The translations under genes and the position numbers were made by a program. A stretch of 64,000 nucleotides of DNA, taken from NCBI RefSeq assembly GCF_000151665.1, contig NW_013171815.1, forward strand, positions 1,811,153 through 1,875,152, in the 5' to 3' direction. Position 1 is the first letter of the stretch, and every line of letters begins with the position of its first letter. The notes below the pieces were generated by a model. That model saw only the letters and a list, made by a program, of their open reading frames with translations, was not told the DNA's origin and searched no databases. Source of the DNA: Blastocystis hominis (taxonomy: Eukaryota > Sar > Bigyra > Opalinata > Blastocystidae). Of this stretch, positions 1 through 11,569 are shown piece after piece.

Positions 1-3000
1 AGCGCGGCCATGGCGCCCTCGGTGGACCGGACCAGCACGGAGAGCAGAGAGAGGCTCTGCGTGACGATGGCGAGCGGCTCGCGGGCGGCGGTCGAGGCAT
101 CGAGGCAGGCGAAGTCGAGCTGTCCGACGGCCTGGAGGAGCGTGGGGAGGAGCGAGGAGTGCTCGAGGAGGTAGTGCGTGATCGACTCGCTGCTGTCCTC
201 CGCCATGAACGACCGGAGCAGCGTCGTCGCGGCCCGGTGCAGCGCCGCGTCGGAGCTCTGCAGGTCGTGCGCGAGGAGCTCCAGCAGCGCGGGGAGCGCG
301 AGCTGCGAGGGCGTGAAGAGCTCGCGCAGCGAGCGCTGGGGCGCCGCCTTCTTGAGCGAAAGGAGGAACTGGAGAAGCAGGAGGTACTGCGCGGTGCGCG
401 CCGCTTCGGGCTGGCGGAGAGGGTCGTTGAGGATGCAGACGAGCAAGTGGTCGAGGCCCTGGTACCGCTCCGACGCGCTGAGCGTTCGGTTTTGCTCCGT
501 CAGCAGGTGGAGGAACGCGATCGCCGCCTCGCACGCGTCCACACGCAGCAGATTCGGCGGCGTCGCCTGCGCCAGGAAGTCGAGCAGCGCTCCCACCACG
601 CCGATGGGCAGGGCTTCCGCGGTTATCGGCAGGGACGGCGGCAGCAGCCCCGCCCACAGCGCGGAGCAGTCGATCAGCGCGATCTGCAGCAGCGCCAGCA
701 CGCGGCGGAAGACGCGTCGCTCCAGCGCGCTGCGCGCCGCCACCTCGTTCGCCTGCTTCGCCGCCGCCAGCACTTGATTCACCAGCGAGACCTGCCACGC
801 CGAACGACTTCCCGCGCTTTTTGCTTCGCCTGCTTCGCTTGCCGCCAATTCGCGAAGCTTCGCCAAATCGATGCTCGGAACCGTGGAACCAAACGTGGAA
901 ACCGAGGTCTCGCACTGCGCCAGCCAGGCCTCCGGGATGAATCCCCGCGGGATTTCGGTGAGCGCGAAGCCGCGCAGCGCTCCGAGCAGCCGCTCGATGG
1001 GCGTTTCGCGAGCCGTTTCGGCGTCCGGGAAGGCGTCCGACACGCCCGGGACGGGGAGAGCGAAGGATGGCAGCACCTCGCGCACGAGTTCCGCACGAGT
1101 TTCATGGTTGAAAGTGAAGAGAAGCGTGGCGAGGAGGCGAGCGGAGGAAGCGACGAACTGCAGCAGCAGCGCGTTGGTGGGCGCGTCGGCGTGGGTCTGC
1201 GTCCAGCGAACCAGGCAGGGCAGCATCGCCAGGAGCTTCGCGGCCAGCCCGGAGCCCGCCAGGCTCGCGAGGAGGGCGTTCCCCGCGGGATGGGTGGGGT
1301 TGGCGAGGAGGGAGAGGAGGCGGAGCGTGTCGAGCGCGAGCGAAGCGTGGCGGAGAACGTGGAAGGGAGAAACCAGGAAGGCGCAGAGGCCGGCCAGGAG
1401 GGAATCGTGGAAGAAGCCGCCGGGGTAGAGAACCGCGGGGATGTCCAGCAGCAGGGAGGTGAGAGAAGGGGAAACGGAGGCCTGCTGCTCGAGCAGATCG
1501 AGCAAGCAGCGCGCAGCCAGCATGGAATCGTTCTCCGATTGGTTCTCCGATTGGTTCTCCGATTGGTTCTCCGATTGGTTCTCCGATTGGTTCTCCGATG
1601 GGTCCTTGGCGGCTCTGCGTTCGCTCGGTGCGCTGCGCAGGGCGCGCGTCCAGATCTGTTTGCACGCGGTGCGGAGCAGCGCCAGCTCCTCGGCGAAGCC
1701 GCCGAAGAACGACACGAACGCCGCGGGCGTGTTCTGCGCGGCCAGCTGGCTCAGGATCTGCAGCGTGGCGCACTGCAGCGCCGGCTGCGTCGCGAAGCAC
1801 AGCTGCATGAACAGCCGCAGCAGCATCGTCGAATCCGCCGCCAGCTGCTGCGCCAAAGGCCGCGCCGTCCCCGCGGGGGAGGCCGAGGAGGCCGAGGAGG
1901 CCTCGAGCGAGCGCTGCAGCGCGTCGAGGAAGGGCGCCGGGAGGCGCAGCAGCTCGCCGAGCAGCGCGGACGCGGCGGCGATCGCCTCCATCCGATCCGC
2001 GGGACTGGCCGCATTTTCCTGCGCCGCGTCCGCCGGGGGAAACAGCGGCAGCTCCGCGCTCTGCACGCTCAGCACGCGGCGCAGCAGCGGCGACGGCACG
2101 AGCAGCTCCGCCACCAGCGCGCCCACGCCGCTCCCCGCGGGACTGGGGCCCTGGGAGGCCTCGGCGAGGCGCGCGACGCAGAGGCGCAGCACGCGCAGCG
2201 ACGCGGCCTGCATCGCCCAGAACTCGCCGTCCCCGCGGAAGTCGCGCGGCTGCGCGCCCAGCAGCACGTCCTGCACCACGAACTCCAGGAGGGCGAAGAG
2301 CCCCGTGCTGCGCTGCAGCGACGGCAGCGGGAGCTTGGCCAGAACGGCCTCGAGGAGGGACAGAAAGGCGCGGGAGAGCGCGTGCTCGCGGAGCGGCGTT
2401 TCCTCGGTCTGCCAGGCGGCGCGGAGCGAAGCGAGGGAACGCATCGCACCTCCAGACGATGACGACGAAGATGACGACGAAGATGACGGCGAAGATGACA
2501 TGAGGGGCGACGAAAAGGGATTGGACGCGCCGTACGCCGTGCAGAACGATTCCAGATGCGACCAGATCGCGCGTATTCCCGCGGGATCCTCGGCGCAGCG
2601 CGCGAGCACGCGGCAGAGCGCGGCAAGAAGAGGGAGCGGGAGATTGCGCGGCAATAATTGGAGCGAGAGAGAGCACAGATTAAACCCGTTCTCTTGCAGA
2701 ACGGCTTCCCGCGCTTCCGGATCTTGCAGCAGCGCCGCCATGAGGTCCAGAATCGCGGTTATTCCCGAGACATCATCGGGACAGAGCGGCGCGGCGCGGG
2801 GCTGCAGCACGTGCTGCAAAGCCTGCTGCAGCGAGGAGAGCAGCAGCCGCCAGGAAATCATCGGGGAGTCGTAGGAAAGAAGCAGGGCGCGAACCGCGGA
2901 AGCGGCCTGCGGAGACAGCGCGGCAACCGCGGTGAGGAGGCGGAGCGTGCAGTCGAAGAAGCAGGGCTGCGCGACGAGGCGGTCCAGCAGGAAGAGCAGC

Positions 3001-4319
3001 AAGGAATCGATCGGAGCGTCGCGCAGCGGCGCGTCGAGGAGCGGGAGCAGCGCGCAGAGCGCCTCGACGAGCGTTTCGACGCCGTCCGGGAAGGCGGAGG
3101 CGGGCGGCGCGACGGCGAGGTGGGCATACTGCTCGCGGAGACTCTTCAGCGAGGCGAGCGGACAGCTGGCGAGGACGTAGCGCTCGATGAAGACGATGAG
3201 GGCGCGGTAGAGCAGGGAGAGGCAGCGCGAGCGCGCGCGCGGAGAGAGGTCCACGAAGCCCAGCGCCGCGATGGAGCGGTGGATGCGGAGCAGCTCGTGG
3301 CCGGAGAGGCCGGCAGAGACCGCCAGGACGCACGGAGAGCTGCTGTCGTCGCGCAGCAGAGCGAGGCCCAGGGCGAAGGAGAGCGTGGAGGACTCGGTGG
3401 CGGAGAGACTGGTGAGGAGAGGGAGGAGAATGGAGGAAGAAGGAGGCTCCGAAAAGGGGTGGAGAGCGCTGTCGAGGAGAGGAGCGTCCAGCAGGACGGA
3501 GAAAAGCAGGCAGTGCAGCAGGGCGTAGATATGGCCGCAGGAAGGGCAGGCAGCGGAGTCCAGCGAGTGGAGCGTGGATTGGAGGGATTGGAGCTGGGAC
3601 GCGGTGATCTGCGCCACGGCAAACAGGGAGAAGAGCGATTGCAGGGCCGATTGGCTCTCTTTGAACATCCAGAGCATTGTTTTGGAGCTCTGACGAGCAA
3701 ATTGCGAGGGAAGCTGAGTGATGTTACAGAGGATCGATGCCACATAGTCACTCGCTAGGACCCGCTCCAACATTGCTTTGAGGTAGCGGATGAGACTTGG
3801 CTGCCTTTCGCCAGCGTTAAACAGCTTCAGAAAAGCCTACGTTCGAGCCGACACGCACAAATACCTTCGCAATCAAATCCACGCAGTCGTAGCGCTTCGC
3901 TCGATCTTGGTAGTAGCACGAAACAGCCACATCAGCACTCGACGCCACTTGCTTTATCGTTCCATAAGTTGATTTGTATTGGATCATGTTGTTTACAAAA
4001 TAAGCAAGAAGAACCGAGTCAGAAATCCCCGAATTCTTGCTAAAGGTAGTAATTTGATTTATCTCCTCAGCCGTTGGAGAATATATATTCCTTTCCAAAT
4101 CTCTACTCAATGACCAAAAATAGCCCTTTCCTACGTAACAGCAGGACAATCACTCTCTAGTTTGCTTTCTATAATCAAATAATCAATCTTTGACATTATA
4201 GTTTCGCACAGTGCGTCCGACTCGTTCGAGTCTTGCACTATTTGGTCCAAACTGTTTGTCATCTCATATAGCTCGGTGATAATAGAGCAGTAGCCTTCTA
4301 CGGGAGTTTTCTGATCCAT
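1..4319 (-). CDS. Large alpha-helical protein, candidate Nup205/Nup192-type nucleoporin, 3' part cut by window edge
   Basis: On the minus strand one frame stays open from about 3800 to base 1, some 1260 codons, and leaves the window. Two upstream exons join to it: ATG at 4319, a 32 nt GT-AG intron at 4103-4134, and a probable 40 nt intron at 3801-3840. The protein is almost entirely leucine- and alanine-rich helices with regularly spaced hydrophobic residues, a serine run (about 2454-2510) and a six-fold Glu-Asn-Gln-Ser repeat (about 1531-1598). The size, the helical solenoid character and a stretch with the pattern LEFVVQDVLL...RDFRGDGEFW made me think of inner-ring nucleoporins Nup205/Nup192, but other HEAT/ARM-type giants are possible. 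It diverges from MUS81 across 118 bp. Strong G/C at third positions creates many false ORFs in other frames here. The gene itself is very likely real; the family name is a guess. Confidence 0.6.
1531..1598. repeat. 12-bp tandem repeat inside the Nup205-like gene
   Basis: The unit TTCTCCGATTGG is repeated nearly six times without interruption. On the minus strand it encodes (Ser-Glu-Asn-Gln)n in a probable surface loop between helices. The perfect copies suggest recent expansion by slippage. Confidence 0.9.
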
Positions 4320-4437
4320 TTCACGAAAGGACTAGAACTCTATACCAATTCCTAAGGAAATAGGGCGATTTCAAATTGGCGCTAGAATAGCCAAATTCCC
4401 GTTTGTTGGTCCATCCTTTCTCAAGGATTGAGAATCA

Positions 4438-6229
4438 TGGCTCCACAACAAATTGATGCGAAGTGCAAAGCGAATAATGAGCTCGTAAGAGGTTTGAAGA
4501 GTGTTGCAGATGGCTTTCAAGAAACGCAAAAAGATCGACTCGCATCGACTGTACGAAGAGCGATTCGGTCAATTATCGAGTTTGTGAATGTTTGGGGATG
4601 AATGAGTAGTTGTCCGACTCCAATTCGGTCAAAAGAAGATGCTTTGAAATTGAAGGGGATTGGCGAATTTATGGCGCATAAGATTGAGACCATTTTACAG
4701 AAAGCGAACTTGCTGAATACAGAGCCATGTAAAATTGTTTATCGTTGTTTACTGGTAGTAACTATCGACCCTTCTGCTGAAAGCGAAGTGCAATCACCTC
4801 GACAGGAGCCTTTGGGCTATATTCCTCGTGCTGGAGGATGTACAGAGTGTTAGGAGGGGTCTAGCATAGTCGCCCATCTATTTCTCCTGTCCCTCGCACT
4901 AAGCATCAGCGAATCGTCTCTTTCCTCTGCAGATCAGGGCGATGTGGAAGCCAAACTTCACGACCTTATGCCCACGAAGCAGTTTGGTTCTAAAAAGCTT
5001 CGCGAGACTGCCACCCTTCTCCACCGCAAGGGTCTCTTATCATCTTCCTGCAGTCCTTATTCTCTCACCGATCTGGGCAAACGCACCGCTCTCAAATGTC
5101 TCCAGCTTAGCCGTCTGCAATATCCCCTCGTCGAGGCCTTTCTAGAAGCGGGCGGAGCACGCCGTCTCGCACCCCCGAATTCCACGGTTTCCACGGTTTC
5201 CACGGTTTCCACAGCAGCCCACCTGGTTCTCCCCCATTTCAGCTGGCCGCTGGCTCCACCCCCCGCGGGGCAGCGCATGGGCGAGCCTTGCCCTGTCTCC
5301 GACGCGGCTTCCCCTGTTTCCCCGGTTTCCCCAATACAACCCATCGCGCCCATCCGAGTGGACGGTCGCGAGGCGGACTGGGACGTGGTGCTGGTGCTGG
5401 ATAACCGCGAGGTGCGCAGCCAGCAGGACCGCGGGTTTCTCGCGAACCAGCTGCACGCGGCGGGGCTGCGCTGCGAGGTGCGCGCGCTGGGGCTGGGGGA
5501 CGTGCAGTGGACGCTGCGGCATCGGGAGAGCGGGCGCGAAGCGATGCTGGATGTGCTGGTGGAGCGGAAAAACGCGCGCGATCTCGCGCAGAGCATTCTC
5601 GATGGACGCTTCCGAGAGCAGCAGTACCGGCTGGGACGCTGCGGAGCCAGACATCCTGTGTATCTGGTGGAGGGAGGGCTCGCGACGCAGGACGTGCTGC
5701 CCACTGATTCGCTGCTGACGGGCGTGATGAGGACCGTGGTGAACCAGGACATCTATGTCTACCAGAGCACGTCGATCGATGATTCGATCGTGTTCCTGAG
5801 GAGTTTGCACGAGATCGAGAAGGCCGCGGTCCATCGGTACTTTGCGGAGGGAGATGAGTGTGTTTTGAATGTTATAAATTTGACTGCTAGTTCGTGTTTT
5901 CATCCGCTGAAGATCAGTTTTGCGGACTTTCAAACGCTCTACGCAAAATCGAAGGGAACCAAGCTGAATCAGCTCTGGTGTCGTCAGTTACGGCAGGTAG
6001 ACTGCGTTGAAAGGTTTCTAAACAGCAGATCCCTCGATGTACTGTCGCCAAGACATTGATCATAGCCAAGCACTACCCTACGCTTGCCTCGCTTATGCGC
6101 GCCTACAAAGAGCAATCCTCCGTCAAAGAGAAAGAAGGACTGCTCAAATTGCTGTGTGATTCAAATCGCAAGAACAAGATTGGTCTTGCTCTGAGTCGCA
6201 ATATTTATCATTATTTATGTGATTCTTAA
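4438..6229 (+). CDS. MUS81: Crossover junction endonuclease MUS81
   Basis: Structure-selective nuclease that, with an EME1-type partner, cleaves replication forks and recombination intermediates in the nucleus. Five exons can be joined by GT-AG introns of 30, 30, 30 and 32 nt. The N-terminus has a helix-hairpin-helix region (SKEDALKLKGIGEFMAHKIE), followed by the MUS81 middle segment with YIPRAGG and the winged-helix region (LHRKGLL...YSLTDLGKR). The XPF-type nuclease domain carries VLVLDNRE and the catalytic ERKNARD motif (consensus ERKxxxD), all intact. The C-terminal HhH domain (IAKHYPTLASLMRAY) is recovered only after removing the last 32 nt intron. A short tandem repeat at 5178-5214 encodes Thr-Val-Ser repeats in the linker. 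A TGTTTGTT motif follows the TAA by 17 nt. Family assignment is firm. Confidence 0.93.
5178..5214. repeat. 10-bp tandem repeat in MUS81 linker
   Basis: The unit TTCCACGGTT occurs about 3.5 times in a row, with a related imperfect run near 5305-5330. It encodes Thr-Val-Ser repeats in the low-complexity linker before the nuclease domain. Confidence 0.85.
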
Positions 6230-6246
6230 GCTGTACTCTATATTAT

Positions 6247-6254
6247 TGTTTGTT
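6247..6254 (+). terminator. TGTTTGTT 3'-processing motif after MUS81
   Basis: Exact octamer TGTTTGTT 17 nt after the MUS81 stop codon. In Blastocystis this motif is reported just downstream of the polyadenylation site. Confidence 0.7.
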
Positions 6255-6378
6255 CTAGAGGGGGTATCAAATTGTGTGAGAGAGATTGGGGGTAGGGAAT
6301 GGCACCCCCTGGGAAAGGCCGTTTCATTTGTATTGTGGGTCTTTCAGATTTGTCCAAAGTTCGTTGTTAACATAGAAA

Positions 6379-7064
6379 ATGGCTCCCCCTGCTGCTGCTG
6401 GTGCTCCTACTATTAGTATGTCAATTTCCTTGAATTTTTTGGTTGATTTTGTGAACAAGGCGTTCTAACGTGTGTGTAGTTTATCTCCGTGCTGTCGGAG
6501 GAGAGAGTGCTTCTCCTGCTGCACTTGCTCCCAAGGTCGGTCCTCTTGGTATGGTATTTGTTCTGTTTAGAAGAAGTGATCTCGTAGGCTCCTAAGAAAG
6601 TCGGAGACGATATCCAGAAAGCCACTATGGACTGGAAGGGCTTGAAGATCACCGTCAAGCTGACTGTGGTCAATCGTCAGGCTACCGTGAGTTTCGTGCT
6701 CGTTCTTGACTCCTAGGTGGAAGTGGTTCCCAGTGCTTCCTCTCTGATCATTCGTGAGCTGAACGAGCCTCCTCGTGACCGCAAGAAGGAGAAGAACGGT
6801 ACGGATTGGTAGTTGGCGTAACGGGCAGTCAAGCACAACGGAAACATCACTCTCGACCAGGTCATTAAGGTGGCGAAGGTCCTTCGTGAGCGTTCCTACG
6901 CTAACAAACTCGCTGGAACCGTGAAGGAGGTCCTTGGAACTTGCTAGTGAGTGTCTGAAGCGATTTTGATGGATAGTTCTGTGGGTTGCACCGTGAATGG
7001 ACAGCATCCTTCGGATATCATTGCGGCCATCGATAATGGTGAGATCGAGGTTCCTGAAGAATAA
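6379..7064 (+). CDS. RPL12: 60S ribosomal protein L12 (uL11)
   Basis: Cytosolic large-subunit protein at the GTPase-associated centre. Six exons are joined across introns at 6416-6479 (64 nt), 6554-6587 (34 nt), 6687-6716, 6799-6828 and 6947-6976 (30 nt each). The protein starts with a short Ala/Pro-rich leader instead of the usual PPKFDPNE segment. It then follows eukaryotic L12 closely: [75 protein letters not shown] and [15 protein letters not shown]. Length is about 163 residues, as expected. It is the best calibration gene in the window for the intron style: the frame shifts at every intron and only removal of these GT-AG segments gives the conserved protein. TGTTTGTT lies 43 nt after the stop. 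Confidence 0.97.
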
Positions 7065-7107
7065 GGAATGCGTGGACGTTTTGGATTTGGGCAATCTTTC
7101 TCTGGTT

Positions 7108-7115
7108 TGTTTGTT
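7108..7115 (+). terminator. TGTTTGTT 3'-processing motif after RPL12
   Basis: Exact octamer inside a longer TTTGTTTGTTTG run, 43 nt downstream of the RPL12 stop codon. Confidence 0.7.
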
Positions 7116-7150
7116 TGAAAGACATTTCCCGCCAACTCATTTTTTTGCTA

Positions 7151-9654
7151 ATGATCGCTTTTGTATGTGCTATTAGTTTTGTCTGTTGCGTAGGTGGTCG
7201 ATTCGAGGGGAGAGAATGTCTCTGCCGAAGATGAAGACATTTTCTTCCAACGAGTGTCCGAATGTTTGCTGCCTCATTTTTATCTCCTATTCTGTGTGCA
7301 GGTTCAAAATCCGAAGAAGGTGTGTATTGTCAAGTCATCGAGTCAAGGGTATGTGTTTCCTCACCGCCTCTCCCCAGAGCCTCCATCTGTCTGCGTCCTA
7401 CCGAAATCTCAAAATCTACGCTCTCCCTCATCGCCAACGCGATCCGGTCTCTTCCCAAGAAGCCTTCTCTCACTTCTGCCAATCGATTCACTCTCGACGC
7501 TCTTCTCTCTTCTCTCCTCCCTCCTCCTACTTCTCTCTATGCAATTCTCCGTTCTCCCAGCACTCCCTTTCCTTCTCAATCTTCTTCTCCCTCGTTCTCT
7601 CTCCGCACCTGCATCCTCGGCGATCGCATGAGTCTCCTAACTCTGGAATCCACGTAGCCTCGCTCTCCTCCCTGCACGGCTAGTCTCCACAGCTGGCTTC
7701 GCGATCATCTCTCCTCCTTCTCCGCCCAGCTCCATCTCCCCTCCTCCTTCGCGCAGATCGGAGTCCATTCCGTGCCTCTGCTTCGACTCCTTCATTGCAG
7801 ATCCCTATCCGACTCTCTGTACCGTATCTCTTCGAGCGACCTTTCCTCCCCGTCTCCATCACACACTTCCAGCATGCAGGCCTCGCTACACTCACTCTCC
7901 AAGCCGTACAGCCGCAGACAAAAATCGATCTCGCAACCATTCTGCCGTTATGGCATTGTACAGCCAACGGCGATGATCCGCATTGGCGATCCCTCTTACG
8001 ATTCCTCGACGCCACGGCATCCTGCATAATCTGCTCTTGCGTGCATTCCAGTACACATCACACACGCTCAGCTAGTAGAAATCGGCATCAAAGAGCTTTA
8101 CGCGCTCTTCCCGGCTAGAGAGAACAAACGCGTCGCGCTGCTTTGTAAAATGGCCATGCGGGAGCAGCTACTCCCCGTTGCAGAGCTCGGAGAAGGAGAT
8201 GACGGGAACGAAGAGAAAACGAACGAGAACGAACGTTCGCGAGCCGATGATTTGAAATTCGATTTGTATTCGCATCGAAAGAGAGTGAAAGGTAGACTGT
8301 TACACGGATTGCGAAGTGACGAACCCGCTGCCTTCTCGATGCGAAGTGAGTTCAGTGAGCAGATGAACCGTCAATTGAAATGGGCTGTTTGTTCGATACT
8401 GCATAATCGCGGGAATTGGAAAATCAAATTTTTATCTCTCGATTTTCAATTCAAATGGATAATCGATACGAGGACCAGGAAGGTCATCGCCGTGAGAAGA
8501 AGCAGAGCTATATTCATGTATTGCGCGCTAAGCTCTACGGGGTGATCGCTGTAAACACCTTGGAAGGAATCAATAACGAGCTTGACAATATTCTTCCCTC
8601 CGGGTTTGACAAAGGTGCTGACAAAAAATTTAAAGTTATGTCTAGACAACATTGATCCTCTTTCGGAACAATACCGCAAGGAGCGAAACGGCAAATTGTA
8701 CCCTACCAGCTATGGAGATCACATGGATCGCGCTATAAAGAGCCTGGGGAAGGAAATTGGCGTAGCGGTTTCTGTAGATTTAGCAAACACGCAGGCTGTG
8801 AAAGTAAATTCGGGCGAATCGTTTCACCCTAGAAAGTACTCTCCGAGTGCATCCGAAGAACCTCTCAAGAGGAACGAAAGCAGGTGGCCGAGTGGCTGAA
8901 CTCCTCCAACGATGTGATAATGAAATCCGAGCGTTTTGAAGACCTTATTGACAGATGTTGCATGCACTTCTACAAAAAGCATTCCAAAGAGATCAGCGAT
9001 GACAACTTGTCGTTCATTCGCCGTTCTGCCAATGAATTGCTCCGGAACAAAGCATCGAAGGATGCCATGCGCAAGCGGCTGTTAAATACGGACTACCGCT
9101 GCGAGGAGAACGTGGACGACGTGATAAGTTCCAGCGTGTATCCCATTTCGGTTTGTCTTGCATCTTCATTTTGACCATTACAGAGCGCTGGAGGCGAGCC
9201 TCATATTCTGGTCACCGACACTTCCGCATTGCTAAATACGAGCACTGTCACGATTCCGGGAATCGGCGATATGAGTAATCTGACATCGATCAGTTCGATG
9301 ATTAACATCACTCCCATAAATCTCGTTTCGAACCCTTCTTACGACGCGATTCCGCTCCCTCACATGAATCAGATCAGCTCCTCCCCACACCCGTCGATGC
9401 TGTCATCGCGCGAAGTGGAAACGTCGACGACAGGAATGAATATGAGCGTGCCAATGCCGATCAATCCGATTATGTCGATGAACATTTCGGCAGTGTCGGG
9501 AAATCCGGTGAACAGCGTGCCGATGGGGATCATTTCGATGAATGGGATGGGGATGATGGAAGGGCAGAGAGGCTTCAGTGGAAGCTCGCAGAGCATGGAT
9601 ATGGCCATGGCGAGGCCAGTTAATGTGAGATTGGATGGCGTGGTTGATGTGTAG
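7151..9654 (+). CDS. Unrecognised multi-exon protein with acidic middle and Met/Ser-rich tail
   Basis: I do not recognise this protein. A continuous coding path can be followed through about ten introns of 29-48 nt, for example 31 nt after MIAF, 29 nt before ASICLRPTE, 30 nt before LHSWLRDHLS, 29 nt before IPIRLSVPYLFERP, 31 nt before LVEIGIKELYALFPAREN, 31 nt before DNIDPLSEQY and 29 nt before KVLSECIRRTSQEERK. One junction near 8340-8500 is unresolved. The N-terminus (MIAFVVDSRG) could be the first strand of a von Willebrand-like domain. The middle has an acidic Glu/Asn stretch. The last 140 residues are low-complexity, rich in Met, Ser, Asn and Pro. An Integrator-complex subunit was considered without real support. 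The stop is followed by two copies of a 106 bp duplicated 3' segment. Confidence 0.75.
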
Positions 9655-9731
9655 GAGGAAACGGAGGAGAGAACGGTGAGGTCGTAGTGGCGTAGAGTCC
9701 GTTTTTAGTGTGATAATATATTTTGGATGGG

Positions 9732-9739
9732 TGTTTGTT
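9732..9739 (+). terminator. TGTTTGTT motif, first copy
   Basis: Octamer 78 nt after the TAG at 9654, within copy 1 of the duplicated segment. Confidence 0.65.
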
Positions 9740-9843
9740 TCAGAAATGGCGAATTGTGTTTGCATTTTAGAATTTTGTTTTATCATTTGCTAGAGTTAGT
9801 GGCTTAGAGTCTATTTTTAGTGTGATAATATATTTTGGATGGG

Positions 9844-9851
9844 TGTTTGTT
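9844..9851 (+). terminator. TGTTTGTT motif, second copy
   Basis: Octamer in copy 2 of the duplicated 3' segment, 120 nt before the galactokinase start codon. Confidence 0.6.
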
Positions 9852-9970
9852 TCAAAAAAGGCGAATTGTGTTTGCATTTTAGAATTTTGTTTTATCATTT
9901 GCGGGAGTTTCGTTCCATTGATCCTCACAAATGATGAATTTTTTCTACTATTTTTTTCGCATTTATTCTC

Positions 9971-11318
9971 ATGAGCAACATCCCTACTGCCGATCTTGTA
10001 AGCCACGCGAAGGAGGTCTATACTCGAGTTTTTGGAGGCGAGGCCGAGATTGTTACCTCTGCTCCGGGTCGTCTGAACTTTGGAGGCGAGCACTGCGACT
10101 ACATGGGAGGATACGTGCTACCTTTCCCCACAGTACTCCGTGGAGTCGCTGCTGGACGCCGAGTTCCTGGAAAGGTAATGGCAAAACCGTTTTTCGGGTG
10201 ATTTATAGCATTGCCGTGTGTATTCTGAGTATTTTGATGAGACCATCGAATTTGATTGCGATGAGGCTCTGGAGCGTGGCCCGAAGGGAGAGTGGGCCAA
10301 CTACTACAAGGGTATGTGCCACTTCTACCTCCCCGAGATGCCTGAAAAGGAGCTGGGTTTCGACATGGTGTTCATCTCCAACGTCACCATCGGAGGAGGC
10401 ATCAGCTCTTCTGCCGCTGTCGAGGTTTGATTCCTTATTCTCTCCTCATCGCTCTAGATCTCCTGCGGTCTGTTCATTGAGCAGTGTCTGGGAATCGACT
10501 TGGATAAAAAGGACCGTGCGATGCGAGCCTATCACGCGGAGCACGAGTTCGTACAGATGCCTTGCGGTGTGATGGACCAATTGATCTCCGCCTGCGGCCA
10601 CTACGGTCGCATCTCGCTGATCGACTGCATTACGCATGACATGAAGGACTATCCCATCAACCCCAACACCGACCCCAACGCCGCGTTCCAGGAGTGGCCC
10701 GTCACGCTTCTGAAGCTGTACGTGCACGTGGAGCACAAGCTGGTGAACTCTGGCTTCGCGGATCGCGTGCGCGAAAGCAACGAGGGCGAGCAGATTCTGA
10801 AGAAGCGCTTCAATGTGGACGGTAAAGAGCCGGTGCGCGCGCTGTGCCGCGGCGTGACGATGGAAATGCTGGAGGAGGTGAAGGGCGAAATGAGCGAGGA
10901 CGTGTACAAGCGCTGCTTCCATGTAGAGTTGCAAGAGAAAGGCGAGATGTAGATGATTCGCGAGACCGATCGAACGCTGCGCTACGTCGATTTGATTCTG
11001 AAGGCGGACTGGGAGTCGATCGGCAAGCTGTTCTACGAGTCGTACGACGATTCGGTGAAGTATTTCAAGAACGACCATCCGGATATCACGGCCTGCATCG
11101 ATGTGCTGAAGGAGATCGGATTGGAGGGAGGTGTGTATGGAGGACGCATGATCGGAGGCGGCTGGGGCGGCTCGATTCTCTGCATTGTGAAGAAGGGAAT
11201 GGAAGACACGCTCATTCCGCTGATCCAGCAGAAGTGCGATGAGAAGCTGCACAAGCCGAATAGCTGCGATGTGATGATTATTAAGGAGGCGGGAGATGGA
11301 GCTCGTGTGGAGCATTAA
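9971..11318 (+). CDS. GALK: Galactokinase (GHMP kinase)
   Basis: Phosphorylates alpha-D-galactose with ATP, the entry step of the Leloir pathway, in the cytosol. Four exons with introns of 34, 33 and 30 nt. The galactokinase signature is near residue 35 (PGRLNFGGEHCDYMGGYVLP). The GHMP ATP-binding motif is GGGISSSAAVE, and the segment HAEHEFVQMPCGVMDQLISA carries the catalytic Asp region typical of galactokinases. The C-terminal GHMP motif is GGRMIGGGWGGSILCIV. Small departures from consensus are Gly for Ile in GEH (NFGGEH) and GGGWGG for GGGFGG; both are still compatible with the fold. No other Leloir enzyme is nearby. Codon usage is GC-rich at third positions, like RPL12 and PCCB, suggesting good expression. 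TGTTTGTT lies 32 nt after the stop. Converges with the coiled-coil gene ending at 11570. Confidence 0.94.
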
Positions 11319-11349
11319 TTGAAAGAGTTTCTTTCTTTCTTTGTTGCTT

Positions 11350-11357
11350 TGTTTGTT
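11350..11357 (+). terminator. TGTTTGTT 3'-processing motif after galactokinase
   Basis: Octamer within a TTTGTTTGTTTGTTTG run 32 nt downstream of the galactokinase stop. A short GATGCTTC triplication follows at about 11391-11413. Confidence 0.7.
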
Positions 11358-11569
11358 TGTTTGATTCATTCTATGCCGCTAAGTTGCTTCGATGCTTCGA
11401 TGCTTCGATGCTTTGTGTGCCTTATTGTCTTGTTTGTTGAAAGAAACAGAGAAATGAGAGGGAGGACAAAAGGAAGGAGGTGGAACGTCGAACAGACTCG
11501 GGCGAGAGCGCTTCGCTGGAGGATCCTCGTTGAAGTGCAGCGCTGATTCTTTCTACCATCGAGATAAGC

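Larger units (their letters stand above)
9685..9902. repeat. Tandem duplication of a 106-bp 3'-UTR segment
   Basis: Segments 9685-9790 and 9797-9902 are near-identical direct repeats (period 112 bp, a handful of mismatches). Each copy contains the octamer TGTTTGTT (9732-9739 and 9844-9851). The unit covers the apparent 3' end of the unrecognised gene ending at 9654 and stops shortly before the galactokinase gene. Confidence 0.93.

Noticed and set aside
159-2462. 767-codon plus-strand ORF
   Set aside because: Mirror of the GC-rich minus-strand gene; Arg/Glu/Gln low complexity, while the minus frame gives an uninterrupted helical protein joined to upstream exons.
1102-2676. 524-codon minus-strand ORF
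   Set aside because: Wrong frame of the same strand; Arg/Ala/Pro-rich. The real frame stays open to the window edge.
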